From NCBI RefSeq assembly GCF_001006305.1, contig NZ_LBHJ01000003.1, positions 1,068,631 through 1,132,630 on the forward strand: a stretch of 64,000 nucleotides of DNA, in the 5' to 3' direction. The position numbers were made by a program, and so were the translations under genes. The notes beneath the pieces were generated by a model. That model saw only the letters and a list, made by a program, of their open reading frames with translations. It had not been told where the DNA came from and searched no databases. Positions 35,764 to 44,178 of this stretch are shown here, one piece after another (within the stretch, counting starts at the first letter, position 1; every line of letters begins with the position of its first letter). Source of the stretch: Silvibacterium bohemicum. GTDB lineage: Bacteria; Acidobacteriota; Terriglobia; Terriglobales; Acidobacteriaceae.

Positions 35764-35789
35764 AGAAGGGGCCATCGCTGGCCCCTTCT
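35764..35789. terminator. Strong hairpin before the Abi gene
   Basis: A perfect 10-bp stem pairs AGAAGGGGCC (35764-35773) with GGCCCCTTCT (35780-35789) around a 6-nt loop, followed by CGCTCTTT. No + strand gene ends nearby, so it may be a relic of an older tRNA or terminator junction, or a leader structure for the Abi gene. Confidence 0.4.
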
Positions 35790-35876
35790 CGCTCTTTGCC
35801 CTGGGAATATGCCTTGCGGCAGGGATGCTCCCAGAAGCCTCGAATCGATATTAGCACGACCTCTGGGAGGATTCCA

Positions 35877-36554
35877 TTGCCCCATTCCCCGCACCTACTG
35901 ACCGAGATCGAGCGTGCCATTTCCAGAGAGCGATTGAAACGGTATCTCGCTGCCACCGCTCAGAACCTCGGGGACGCGGTCTCTCTTTACGAGCAGAATA
36001 TTGCGCTCTCGGAGATGACCTTTGGTTTGCTGCATGGCCTCGAAGTCGCCATCCGCAATAGTATGCACGATCAGCTATCGGCTCACTTCGCCACGCCACG
36101 CTGGTATACCGTGGCCCCCTTATCTTCCTATTCACTGGACAAGGTCCATGCAGCCGTTCGCGATGCAGGAGGCTCAAACGCCTCTCCTGGCAAGGTCGTG
36201 GCGGAGCTCATGTTCGGCTTCTGGACGGATCTTGCAGCACAACGGTATCACTGGAGTCTCTGGCAACCATGCCTGAGTGCAACTTTTCCCGGTGTCAGGC
36301 TCTCGCGCCCCGTGATCCATCGACGATTGGAAGACATCCGCTGGTTACGGAACCGTGTCGCTCACCATGAGCCGATTCTCACCTCGGCCGGATCGCTCTA
36401 TGCCGGGCATCAGAGAAGGATTTCGCTGGAGGAGCTCGCAGGGTGCGGCGATTGGATCTCCCCTGCCCTGGGGGGTTGGATGAGGGCTTACTTCCGTTTC
36501 GGACAAGCCACAGCAATCGTGAACAACGTGGCTACCTCAGGGTGGCTCCTCTGA
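35877..36554 (+). CDS. Abi-family protein with HEPN-type RNase motif
   Basis: The chosen start is TTG at 35877, because GGGAGG stands six bases upstream; the frame is open another 42 codons, through a hairpin, with no ribosome site. This gives 225 residues. The helical core has SERLKRYLAA-like sequence, ALSEMTFGLLHGLEVAIRNSMH, FGFWTDLA and, near the end, IRWLRNRVAHHEPI, the R-x4-H motif that marks HEPN ribonucleases and Abi_2 proteins. Family role: abortive infection, cutting RNA after phage entry. No antitoxin partner is obvious beyond the convergent Xre gene. Confidence 0.7.
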   Translation: MPHSPHLLTEIERAISRERLKRYLAATAQNLGDAVSLYEQNIALSEMTFGLLHGLEVAIRNSMHDQLSAHFATPRWYTVAPLSSYSLDKVHAAVRDAGGSNASPGKVVAELMFGFWTDLAAQRYHWSLWQPCLSATFPGVRLSRPVIHRRLEDIRWLRNRVAHHEPILTSAGSLYAGHQRRISLEELAGCGDWISPALGGWMRAYFRFGQATAIVNNVATSGWLL

Positions 36555-36599
36555 CCGTCATTTGTGCAACGGGCTGTTGTACCAGTCGCCAGCCGATGG

Positions 36600-36821
36600 C
36601 TATGAAAAGTCGATAAAGAGGTCTTTCGGGCCGACCGAAAGGGCCTTTGCCAGCTTTATTATGTTTTCTAAAGCCACGTTCCGTTCGCCTCGCTCGACCC
36701 CGCCCACATAGTTGCGGTGCAGTCCAGCTCGTTCCGCGAGTTCCTCTTGGGAATAGCCCCGTTCCTCACGCAGTCTTCGTAGCGAGGTTCCAAACCGAGA
36801 CTTTACGGAGCGGGTGGTCAC
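36600..36821 (-). CDS. Xre-family helix-turn-helix regulator
   Basis: 73 residues, almost entirely one [36 protein letters not shown] and [17 protein letters not shown]. It resembles the small regulators of restriction (C proteins) and of mobile elements. Convergent to the Abi gene and divergent from 36912. Confidence 0.85.
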   Translation of the reverse strand: MTTRSVKSRFGTSLRRLREERGYSQEELAERAGLHRNYVGGVERGERNVALENIIKLAKALSVGPKDLFIDFS

Positions 36822-36911
36822 TCTTCCATACTTGAAGCGTGACCACTATGAGTCTACACACGATGAGTGTGATAATAGGCCTGATTGCAAGCCACCGCGA
36901 GGTTTGAGGAT

Positions 36912-37127
36912 ATGACCCAGGATTACGTGGAGTGCTCGGAACTGTCCGGAAAGACCATTCAGACAGTCCGCATCTACAAGGATAGAAACGACGGAACCGA
37001 GATTCAGATCGACCTCACTGACGGAACCTCGTTCTCCTGCTGCGTGTCCCATCCTCCCGTAGTGACTGCTTCTCTTTATCAGGGCGGTATCGGTACGCCG
37101 AAAGTCCTCCGCGACTACGAGCTATAG
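36912..37127 (+). CDS. Small protein of unknown function
   Basis: 71 residues from the ATG at 36912, behind GAGG; a further 9 codons are open upstream. It has strand-like segments IQTVRIYKDRNDGTEIQIDL and TDGTSFSCCVSHPPVVTASL. No family is recognised. It may share its promoter region with the divergent Xre gene. Confidence 0.5.
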   Translation: MTQDYVECSELSGKTIQTVRIYKDRNDGTEIQIDLTDGTSFSCCVSHPPVVTASLYQGGIGTPKVLRDYEL

Positions 37128-37263
37128 CGGATTTACAGCCTGTTGTATCGCTCCGTTATTCCCAAATGGAATAACGCTCTCCCTAGAAATCATTGGACTC
37201 GACTAGAAGCCGGCACTTAGCTTTGCACCTCCGCTGACGCAGTGATGTCAGCGGAGGTGCAAA

Positions 37264-37640
37264 GTGAATCGATTCCGCCGTTTTCCCCGACTGGATAAGA
37301 CCTCCTTTCGGCTGCTCGTTCGGCCTGCCAATCGGCGCGCGGAACGTTCCCTCAAACAAACCCTATCCCATGCTATTAAGGCGATCACACCCGCTCTAAT
37401 TGCTCTTTCCTTCGCGGGTGTGGCACACGCACAAGGGACGATGGACTTCTCAGGAGCAACGACGCTCATGGGAAGTTTTAAAACTTTCGCAATTTACGCG
37501 GGTGCTGTCATCTATTTCGGCGGACTCATCTTCGCCGGAATACGCATGATGAGCGGAAGATTTCAGGACGCGATTCCTGGACTTTTCGGTGCGCTGTTCG
37601 GTGCCGGAGTGCTCGGCTGGGGTGCCGGTTGGATCGGAAC
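37264..37640 (+). pseudogene. VirB2/TrbC-like pilin, truncated copy
   Basis: It starts at GTG 37264 behind AGCGGAGGTGCAAAG, the same ribosome site as the intact virB2 at 44179. Nearly 90% of residues agree from QGTMDFSGA to GWGAGWIG, after which the frame runs into unrelated sequence (TPARRLQMV) that is the reverse strand of a TonB-receptor fragment. The last residues of the pilin are therefore lost. The N-terminal 40 residues differ more, so this is an older paralogue or a relative from another element rather than a fresh duplication. Confidence 0.7.
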
Positions 37641-38083
37641 TCCTGCTCGCCGGCTCCAGATGGTACCCCGTTTGACCCATATAAGTTGAATGGGACGGCG
37701 CCACCGGCCGAGGAAGGGGTGGCTACTGTTTTGAAGACAGCCGGGGAATATTGCAGCCGAAGCTCATTGGAAATAGACACGCCAAACGTGTTATCTGCCC
37801 CCAAAAGGTAGACCTGGTTGCGCCCGACTAGATTCGATGTGTACGGACCACCAGTGGAATCATTCAACGCATTGCTTGTGCTGTCGGAATAGCGAGCAAA
37901 AATGCGCATGGACGGTAGAAGTTGGTAATCGATGCGGGCGTTAATAGAGTCCAGCACACCCGCCGATTTGGCGCTAAGCAAGTAAGGTGATCCGCCGTCT
38001 CCATAGTCCACACACTGGGGGTCCTGTGCGGTAGAACCGGTAGCAGCAGAAGACGTAGAAGTTGCCGAATGCTTAGGAGTCAT
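37641..38083 (-). pseudogene. Internal fragment of an Oar-like TonB-dependent receptor
   Basis: About 145 codons on the - strand with the beta-barrel look of acidobacterial Oar proteins: LDSINARIDYQLLPSMRIFARYS, NLVGRNQVYLLG, FGVSISNELRLQYS and PFNLYGSNGVPSGAG. Neither a signal peptide nor a receptor end is present. One side abuts the truncated pilin gene, the other the excisionase-like gene start, so it was caught at an integration or deletion join. Confidence 0.6.
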
Positions 38084-38088
38084 TACCT

Positions 38089-38337
38089 ATGGATCATCTT
38101 CTTCTAGACGCTCAAGAGGCAGCACAAATTTTACGAATGGATCGGCGGACGTTGGTTCGTTGGGCGCGGATAGGCTACGTTCCCGCTCACCCACTTGGCG
38201 AGGGAAAACGAAAGCTTTGGCGGTTTCGTGAGCACGAACTGTTGGCCTGGGTTGAGGCAAGAGAGACCGTGAAAAAGCGGCCACCGGCGAGTACCATAAG
38301 TGTAGCCATCAACGCTCATGCCAGGAGAACAGCATGA
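38089..38337 (+). CDS. Excisionase-like MerR-type helix-turn-helix protein
   Basis: 82 residues: LDAQEAAQILRMDRRTLVRWAR is a winged MerR-type HTH, followed by KRKLWRFREHELLAWVE, the usual end of this family. It overlaps the integrase start by four bases. Small proteins of this kind act as excisionase or as directionality factor for the neighbouring integrase. Confidence 0.78.
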   Translation: MDHLLLDAQEAAQILRMDRRTLVRWARIGYVPAHPLGEGKRKLWRFREHELLAWVEARETVKKRPPASTISVAINAHARRTA

Positions 38338-39581
38338 GTCGCTTTCAACAAGGAAGTCTCTTGAAACAAAAGCGCAAAAGCGGACCGGACGTATGGGTAT
38401 TTCGCTGGTATGACGAGACCAGTGGCAAACGCACATACAAGAAACGCAATCTCGGGACGGTGAGAGATCTTCCGTCGCGCCGGGATGCGGAGCAGGCCGT
38501 CGCCGACTTTCGCGCCAACATCAACGTCGAGGTCAGGGTTCCTATTACGGTCTCTGAACTCATAGCCCACTATCGCAAACACGAGTTGACCGCCGACAAG
38601 AAGGCATTCGCCACTATTGAGTCGACCTCGATCTATCTGACGAACCACATCGCTCCGAAGTGGGGCGAAAAGTGGTTATCCGATGTTCGGACCGTGGAAG
38701 TGGAAGAGTGGCTGCACGCACTGCCATACGCTCCAGCGACAAAGAGCAAAATCCGGAACATCATGTCCGCAGTGTTCAACCATTCCATCCGGTATAAATG
38801 GACGCACCGCAACCCCATCACCAAGGTCCGGGCCTCGTCAAAGCGCCTGCGCGAACCGGATGTTCTGACACCTGGCGAATTTTCGGCCTTGGTGGAAGAA
38901 CTACCGCTGCGTGTGAAAGCGATGGTGATACTGGCTGGGAGTACGGGGTTGCGGAGGTCGGAACTGGTTGCCCTCACATGGCGAGATGTCGATCCGCTCC
39001 TTATGCAGATCAACGTTCTTCGTTCCTGTGTGCGGGGTCGTTTTGGGGATACGAAAACCGAGGCCAGCCGCAAGCCCGTTCCGCTGCACACGTCAGTCGT
39101 CGAGTGCCTCAATGTCTGGAGGAAGGAATCCCGCTACAACGGCGAGGACGATTTTCTCTTTCCATCGGTTCGGAATGAGGGAAGGACACCGGTCACTCCC
39201 GACATGATTCTGAAGAAGATCATTCGCCCTGCACTCGTCCGGGCGAAGATCATAGGCAAAAGGATCGGATGGCACAGCTTCCGTCACTCTCTGGCAACCA
39301 ACCTGAGAGCGGCTGTGGCCGACCTGAAGACAGCCCAGGAACTCCTGCGTCACGAGAACTCACGGATCACTCTCGATATCTATACGCGAGCGATCTCAGC
39401 GAACAAGCGTGAGGCCAACAATAAAGTGATGGAGATGGTGATTGAGGCTGGCAAGACCAGGCTTTCAGCACCCTCGCAACGGGAGTCCCTGCTACTGGAG
39501 GGCAGCAAAAAAGGTGCCGGAAACTCTCAGCACCCTTCAGCACCCTCGCGGGCTCTAACTGATCTTGTCACTGTGCCATAA
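38334..39581 (+). CDS. Tyrosine recombinase (island integrase)
   Basis: 415 residues. The N-terminal arm-binding and core-binding parts fill about 1-170; the catalytic domain has R207 in STGLRRSEL, K in the KTEASRKPVP turn, H314 and R317 in WHSFRHS, H340 in LLRHENS and the nucleophile Y350 in DIYTRA. All five are present. The gene ends 25 bp before a tRNA-Asp 3' fragment (39606-39649), the usual arrangement for an element that integrates at a tRNA 3' end. The tail, with repeated SAPS motifs, is encoded by CAGCACCC repeats that recur at other module joints. Confidence 0.93.
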   Translation: MSRFQQGSLLKQKRKSGPDVWVFRWYDETSGKRTYKKRNLGTVRDLPSRRDAEQAVADFRANINVEVRVPITVSELIAHYRKHELTADKKAFATIESTSIYLTNHIAPKWGEKWLSDVRTVEVEEWLHALPYAPATKSKIRNIMSAVFNHSIRYKWTHRNPITKVRASSKRLREPDVLTPGEFSALVEELPLRVKAMVILAGSTGLRRSELVALTWRDVDPLLMQINVLRSCVRGRFGDTKTEASRKPVPLHTSVVECLNVWRKESRYNGEDDFLFPSVRNEGRTPVTPDMILKKIIRPALVRAKIIGKRIGWHSFRHSLATNLRAAVADLKTAQELLRHENSRITLDIYTRAISANKREANNKVMEMVIEAGKTRLSAPSQRESLLLEGSKKGAGNSQHPSAPSRALTDLVTVP

Positions 39582-39605
39582 ACCCTTATTTTTCTTTGGT
39601 TTATG

Positions 39606-39649
39606 GCGGGGACGACGGGGCTCGAACCCGCGACCTCTGCCGTGACAGT
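39606..39649 (-). other. Right att site: 3' half of tRNA-Asp(GUC), copy B
   Basis: It has the same 44 bp as 15984-16027, one base different (39620). Read on the - strand it also keeps an encoded CCA end after the discriminator G (39603-39605). The 5' half of the tRNA is missing here too, so an intact gene must lie elsewhere. Short open frames across both copies, reading GTTGLEPATSAVTV, are a by-product. Confidence 0.78.
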
Positions 39650-39782
39650 GAGCCTAAAACCCGTAACTTATAGAAACGCCGGGCAATGGGTGGCTCCAAT
39701 AGGCCCTAAAAGGTACACCGAGGAACCGTTATTGTGTCCATGTTGTGCCCTCGAATTCCGCGCTAAGTCCTTCAAAACAGCT

Positions 39783-39798
39783 CCGCGACCTCTGCCGT
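39783..39798. repeat. Third copy of the att core
   Basis: CCGCGACCTCTGCCGT repeats 16 bases of att copy B, 150 bp further on and in the same orientation. The surrounding gap 39,650-39,990 holds no gene. Confidence 0.45.
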
Positions 39799-39850
39799 CC
39801 TGCGGCATAATTCGCATTTTCGACCCTCTCCTCTGCCTGGGATCGGCAAA

Positions 39851-39870
39851 GGTTCCCAAAAATGGGAACC
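39851..39870. terminator. Perfect hairpin upstream of hipB
   Basis: GGTTCCCA (39851-39858) pairs with TGGGAACC (39863-39870) across AAAA. It may be a terminator of anything read from the island side, or a protein-binding dyad. Confidence 0.35.
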
Positions 39871-39990
39871 GAATAAAAGACGAACATTTTCTCTGAAAAA
39901 GCGAAGAGACACCGAAAAGGGCACAATTGCGCCCTCGTTTTGGCGCGTTTCAGCAAATGTGGGCACAAGGGGCACAAATATATGTTTAGC

Positions 39991-40014
39991 GATATAATCC
40001 AGACTGGATATATC
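39991..40014 (+). promoter_or_regulatory. hipBA promoter with operator dyad
   Basis: GATATAATCCAG is followed directly by ACTGGATATATC, a near-perfect 24-bp dyad that contains a consensus -10 TATAAT at 39993-39998 and ends two bases before the hipB ATG. HipB-type antitoxins bind GGAT/ATCC half-sites, as found here. Because it covers the -10 box, binding should repress the operon. Transcription from this -10 would leave almost no leader. Confidence 0.6.
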
Positions 40015-40016
40015 TC

Positions 40017-40331
40017 ATGGCATCTATTCAGGAGCAGGTTCGGATAGCACGGGACTCGAAGGGTCTCACGCAGGCCGATCTCGGTTCGCGTATCGGTCAA
40101 CCCCAGAGTGCCGTTTCCCGCATCGAGCGTGGCGGCGACCTTCGGGTCTCCACTCTGCTGGAGATGGCCCGCGTTCTTGAAATGGAACCCATGCTGATCC
40201 CGAAGCATCTGGTTCCAGCCGTGCAGGCTCTTGTCGGACACGCCACGGGGGGCCGGAGCCAGGTTCTAGCCTCAGAGGCAAATATTCCCTTGGTAGGCGG
40301 AGCGCCGGAAGATGCCGAAGACAGCGAATAA
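40017..40331 (+). CDS. hipB: HipB-like antitoxin/regulator
   Basis: 104 residues. An Xre HTH (VRIARDSKGLTQADLGSRIG, then SAVSRIERGGDLRVSTLLEM) fills 8-62, and a flexible acidic tail follows. It overlaps hipA by 20 bases in another frame. Known role of the family: bind and neutralise HipA and repress the operon through the dyad upstream. Confidence 0.85.
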   Translation: MASIQEQVRIARDSKGLTQADLGSRIGQPQSAVSRIERGGDLRVSTLLEMARVLEMEPMLIPKHLVPAVQALVGHATGGRSQVLASEANIPLVGGAPEDAEDSE

Positions 40332-41559
40332 TACGAATCGGCCTTCGGTACTGGAAGTGCGCCTCGGAGAAACCCTGGTGGGTACCCTCACCAACCTCCC
40401 GAACGACCAGAACCTCTTCGTCTTCGATTCGGCGTATGTTGCCGATGCGGACCGTCCCGTCCTAAGTCTGAGCTTTTACGATGCCTACCGCAATCCGATT
40501 ACGAACGTTCGCCCCGTGACGCGCCGGTTGCCGCCGTTCTTCTCCAATCTGCTCCCCGAAGGGGCGCTGCGGCAGTTCATTGCCGAGCGCGGCGAAGTGA
40601 ATGCACAGCGAGAATTCTTCCTGCTCTGGCTGTTGGGAAACGATCTTCCTGGCGCTGTGACGGTGCGCGATGCGGAGGGCCGCACCCTGCCCCCGTCAGA
40701 AAAGAATCCCGGAGAGACCCGCGCGCGCGCAGGCCGGGATGTACTGCGATTCTCCTTGGCGGGCGTGCAGTTGAAACTCTCCGCCATCGGAAACCCCGAC
40801 CGCCAGCTTTCCATCCCCGCCTCCAGCATGGGCGGCCATTGGATTGTCAAACTGCCGTCGCCCGCGTATCCGGGGCTACCGGAGAACGAGTTTTCCATGA
40901 TGGAGTTTGCGCGTGCAATAGGGATTCAGGTGCCCGAAATCGGGTTGATTCCACTGGACGAGATTCCCGGCATTCCGGAGCCCTGGCAGCAGCTCAAAGG
41001 AAACGCGTATTACATCCGGCGATTTGATCGTGGTTCTCATGGCAAACGCATCCATATCGAGGATTTCAATCAGCTCTATGGCCAGTTCCCGGAAGCCAAA
41101 TACAAGAACTACAGCTATACGAATATGGCTAACGATCTATGGCGGTTGACCGATGAGACACAGTTCGCCGAGTTTATCCGTCGGCTGATCTTTAACGTGG
41201 CCATTGGCAACAACGATATGCACCTGAAGAATTGGTCTCTTATCTATCCAGACGGACACACGCCACTGCTAGCACCCGCCTATGATTTCGTATCGACCGT
41301 GCGCTACATCGCGGACGATCGGCTGGCGCTCTCGATTGCCAAGGAAAAATCTCCAACGGAATTAAACATGGAGCTGTTGGAGCGCTTCGCTCGAAAAGCT
41401 CAGGTGCCGAGCAAATTGGTGCTCGATATTGCCAGAGAAACTGCGAACACGATAATAAGTCTTTGGCCTGCAATTCAGAAGAACCTACCGCTGGACAGGA
41501 CTACACGAGATCAGATCACAGAGCACATGAAATCTATCCCCATTCTCCAGAACAGGTAG
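40312..41559 (+). CDS. hipA: HipA-like serine/threonine kinase toxin
   Basis: 415 residues, close to the standard 440. The N-terminal subdomain with FFSNLLPEGALR is followed by the kinase: FSLAGVQLKLS (146-156, the activation-loop serine region), the nucleotide lysine K180 in WIVKLPS, catalytic D302 in IGNNDMHLKNWSL and metal-binding D325 in YDFVS. All key residues are present. In the model system HipA phosphorylates glutamyl-tRNA synthetase and halts growth. The nuclease-STAND gene follows 42 bp later. Confidence 0.9.
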   Translation: MPKTANNTNRPSVLEVRLGETLVGTLTNLPNDQNLFVFDSAYVADADRPVLSLSFYDAYRNPITNVRPVTRRLPPFFSNLLPEGALRQFIAERGEVNAQREFFLLWLLGNDLPGAVTVRDAEGRTLPPSEKNPGETRARAGRDVLRFSLAGVQLKLSAIGNPDRQLSIPASSMGGHWIVKLPSPAYPGLPENEFSMMEFARAIGIQVPEIGLIPLDEIPGIPEPWQQLKGNAYYIRRFDRGSHGKRIHIEDFNQLYGQFPEAKYKNYSYTNMANDLWRLTDETQFAEFIRRLIFNVAIGNNDMHLKNWSLIYPDGHTPLLAPAYDFVSTVRYIADDRLALSIAKEKSPTELNMELLERFARKAQVPSKLVLDIARETANTIISLWPAIQKNLPLDRTTRDQITEHMKSIPILQNR

Positions 41560-41601
41560 AGAGTGACACAGACTGAGATAGCACCGCGAGGAGCTTAGAG
41601 C

Positions 41602-43875
41602 ATGTACGACCTACACATCCTCGGATGGCACAGTTTCCAACAGCTCTGCCTCACCATAACCCGTGAAATCTTAGGCCAGACAGTAGAGTCTTATCTCGAT
41701 TCCGCAGATGCAGGAAAAGACGGTGCATTCGCAGGCATTTGGAATCCTATGAATGGAGAAGCGCTCAATGGGAAGTTCGTCATTCAGTGCAAATTCACTG
41801 GGAAACAAGACAAGACCTTAAAGCCTTCTGACATCACCGATGATGTTGGAAAAGCGAGAAAACTAGTGCTCGCCGGCCGCTGCGATTGCTACATCCTGAT
41901 GACTAATGCCGGACTCTCGGGAACCGCTGCCGAAGACATTGGGGCACTTTTTCTTCAGGCCGGGGTCAAACAGTTCCGCGTGTTCGGCTCCACTTGGATT
42001 TGCCAGCAAATCCGCGAGAATAAGCGGCTGCGCATGATGGTGCCACGTGTCTATGGGCTAGGCGATCTGAGCCAAATACTGGACGAGCGGGCCTATGAGC
42101 AAGCGAAGGCGCTGCTCTCTTCGCTGAAGGATGACCTTGCAAAAGTTGTTCTCACGGGGGCCTACCGCAGGGCTGCAGACGCCCTCAATCAGCATGGCTT
42201 CGTTCTCCTAATTGGAGAACCCGCCGCTGGCAAAACCACGATCGCATCCATGCTGTCTATGGGTGCTCTGGATCAGTGGAGCGCCTCCACGTTGAAGCTC
42301 GACACGGCAGAAAAAGTCGTTGAACACTGGAATCCCGATGAGCCCTCCCAGTTTTTCTGGATAGACGATGCGTTCGGCGTGACGCAATATGAGTCTTTCC
42401 TCGTCCACGGGTGGAATCATGCCTTACCGATGGTGAGGACTATGCTTCGCAAAGGCGCGAAGATCGTCATGACTTCGCGCGATTACATCTATAAACGCGC
42501 CAGGAACGATCTCAAGGAAGGGGCGTTCCCGCTCCTGCGTGAGAGTCAGGTGGTAATCGACGTTCACGATCTAACTGCGGAAGAGAAGCAGCAGATTCTG
42601 TACAACCACATGAAGCTAGGGAAACAGCCACGCGAGTTCCGAGTGGCCGTAAAAGCATATTTGCCGGACATAGCCGCACATCCTCGATTCGTTCCCGAGA
42701 CAGCGCGGCGTCTAGCCGATCCGCTTTTCACCAGAGAACTGGACGTAAGCCGTTACGATCTCACTGACTTTGTAGAGAAGCAGGAGCATTTTCTACAAGA
42801 AGTCTTGCGAGGACTGGATAAAGACAGCAAGGCGGCTCTGGCCCTCATATACATGCGCAACGATCTTCTTGATAGCCCAGTGATTCTGGAGGCTTCAGAA
42901 CGCGAAGCAATTGAACGGCTTGGCAGCGATCTTGGAGGATGCATCGCGTCCCTCGAAGCACTGAGGGGAAGCCTTGTTCAACATACTATTACTGAACAAA
43001 ACGCCACTTGGAGGTTCAAGCATCCGACTGTAGGCGATGCGTACAGCGGTATTCTGCTTGAGAGCCCGGAATTGCTAGGCATCTATGTGCACGGCAGCCC
43101 CGTGCACAAACTGCTAGATCAGGTAACGTGCGGAAATGTTGGCCTCGAACGAGCCGTCACTTTGCCAAAGGGTCTGTTCTCTTTGGTCTTGAAGAGGCTG
43201 GATGACGCATCGGCTGACAAGGAATACAAGGCACCATGGCTATCAGAGTGGATGGGGCGCGGTCGCATCCTTCGATTTCTGGCAAGCCGCTGTTCAAGAG
43301 ACTTCTTGCAACTGTATTTGGAGCATCACCCGGAAACACTCCAGAAAGTCGCGGAGCCAGGACTGTTTCTCCATGCGGTTTCCGAGGTTGGTCTCGCTAT
43401 CCGGCTGCATGGATTCAAACTGTTGCCAGAGCATCAACGGAAGCGTTTCGTTGAAACAGTGGTCTCTTACGCTTTGGAAGGAGAGGACCTTTACGCCATC
43501 GAAAACCACCGCATTCAGAGTGTGTTCACACCTGCAGAACTGACATCGTTCCGCGAACGTGTCCGAGTAGAGCTGTTGCCGAATCTAGCAACTGTCAGAG
43601 AGACATGGCAGCGCAACCGCAATTCCGACGAGCGACCGGATCAACATTTAGATCCGTTGCTCGATTCGTTCTCGGCGTTAAAAAAAGAGTTTGCAGATGA
43701 TTCAGCGGCTATCAGTCAGATCGACCGGCAGATAAAGCTAGGACGAGAATGGTACGAGCAACTGTTGGCCGACGAACCCGATAACGCGCGGGCCGAGCGC
43801 AGTTTGGCAGAGATCGACCCTCAAGACACTCTCCCGCCCCAGGAGCGCGGAATATTTGACGACGTAGATGAGTAG
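41602..43875 (+). CDS. Nuclease-STAND NTPase fusion, probable anti-phage protein
   Basis: 757 residues. Residues 1-140 look like an Mrr-type restriction nuclease: LCLTITREILG, then D40 in AGKDGAF and FVIQCKF with Q62-x-K64. An nSTAND-type ATPase follows: Walker A GEPAAGKT at 205-212, Walker B FFWIDD at 251-256 and TSRDYIY at 291-297 as sensor. The C-terminal 350 residues are helical without a named repeat and would form the sensor part. This is the layout of Avs-like defence proteins: a phage protein is sensed, the ATPase oligomerises and the nuclease cuts DNA. It lies 42 bp after hipA and may share its transcript. GAGGAGCTTAGAGC precedes the ATG. Confidence 0.78.
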   Translation: MYDLHILGWHSFQQLCLTITREILGQTVESYLDSADAGKDGAFAGIWNPMNGEALNGKFVIQCKFTGKQDKTLKPSDITDDVGKARKLVLAGRCDCYILMTNAGLSGTAAEDIGALFLQAGVKQFRVFGSTWICQQIRENKRLRMMVPRVYGLGDLSQILDERAYEQAKALLSSLKDDLAKVVLTGAYRRAADALNQHGFVLLIGEPAAGKTTIASMLSMGALDQWSASTLKLDTAEKVVEHWNPDEPSQFFWIDDAFGVTQYESFLVHGWNHALPMVRTMLRKGAKIVMTSRDYIYKRARNDLKEGAFPLLRESQVVIDVHDLTAEEKQQILYNHMKLGKQPREFRVAVKAYLPDIAAHPRFVPETARRLADPLFTRELDVSRYDLTDFVEKQEHFLQEVLRGLDKDSKAALALIYMRNDLLDSPVILEASEREAIERLGSDLGGCIASLEALRGSLVQHTITEQNATWRFKHPTVGDAYSGILLESPELLGIYVHGSPVHKLLDQVTCGNVGLERAVTLPKGLFSLVLKRLDDASADKEYKAPWLSEWMGRGRILRFLASRCSRDFLQLYLEHHPETLQKVAEPGLFLHAVSEVGLAIRLHGFKLLPEHQRKRFVETVVSYALEGEDLYAIENHRIQSVFTPAELTSFRERVRVELLPNLATVRETWQRNRNSDERPDQHLDPLLDSFSALKKEFADDSAAISQIDRQIKLGREWYEQLLADEPDNARAERSLAEIDPQDTLPPQERGIFDDVDE

Positions 43876-43878
43876 TCA

Positions 43879-44073
43879 TCAGGGGTTCTTATAGGAATCG
43901 AGTACCTCCTGCAGCCGCTTCCAGTCTGCCTTAGGCGTCTCCAAGGTACGCCGGACATTCAGCGTTTCCATCGATCCGTGAGTGTCATCCGATCTGACGT
44001 CCAGCAAGTCCGCATCCAGCCAACTGAGGTTGCTCACGCACAGCGGTTCGAACGTTCCACCTTTCGCTGGCGT
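43879..44073 (-). pseudogene. 64-codon C-terminal gene remnant
   Basis: It is open from just after a TAG at 44074 to TGA at 43879. The translation (GGTFEPLCVSNLSWLDADLL, DDTHGSMETLNVRRTLETP, KADWKRLQEVLDSYKNP) looks like real protein rather than chance, but there is no start codon with a ribosome site. No family is recognised. It faces the nuclease-STAND gene tail to tail and is followed by the T4SS operon. Confidence 0.35.
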
Positions 44074-44178
44074 CTATCACGATTCAGAATAGTCAGAAAT
44101 CATTTTGTTATTGGACATCGAGAGCTGAGCGATCTTAGGTTTGCGCCATGCTGACACCGAGTCAGCGGAGGTGCAAAG

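Noticed and set aside
39603-39896. Open frame after the integrase, 97 codons
   Set aside because: It starts within the att site and has no ribosome site; its first residues come from the tRNA fragment.
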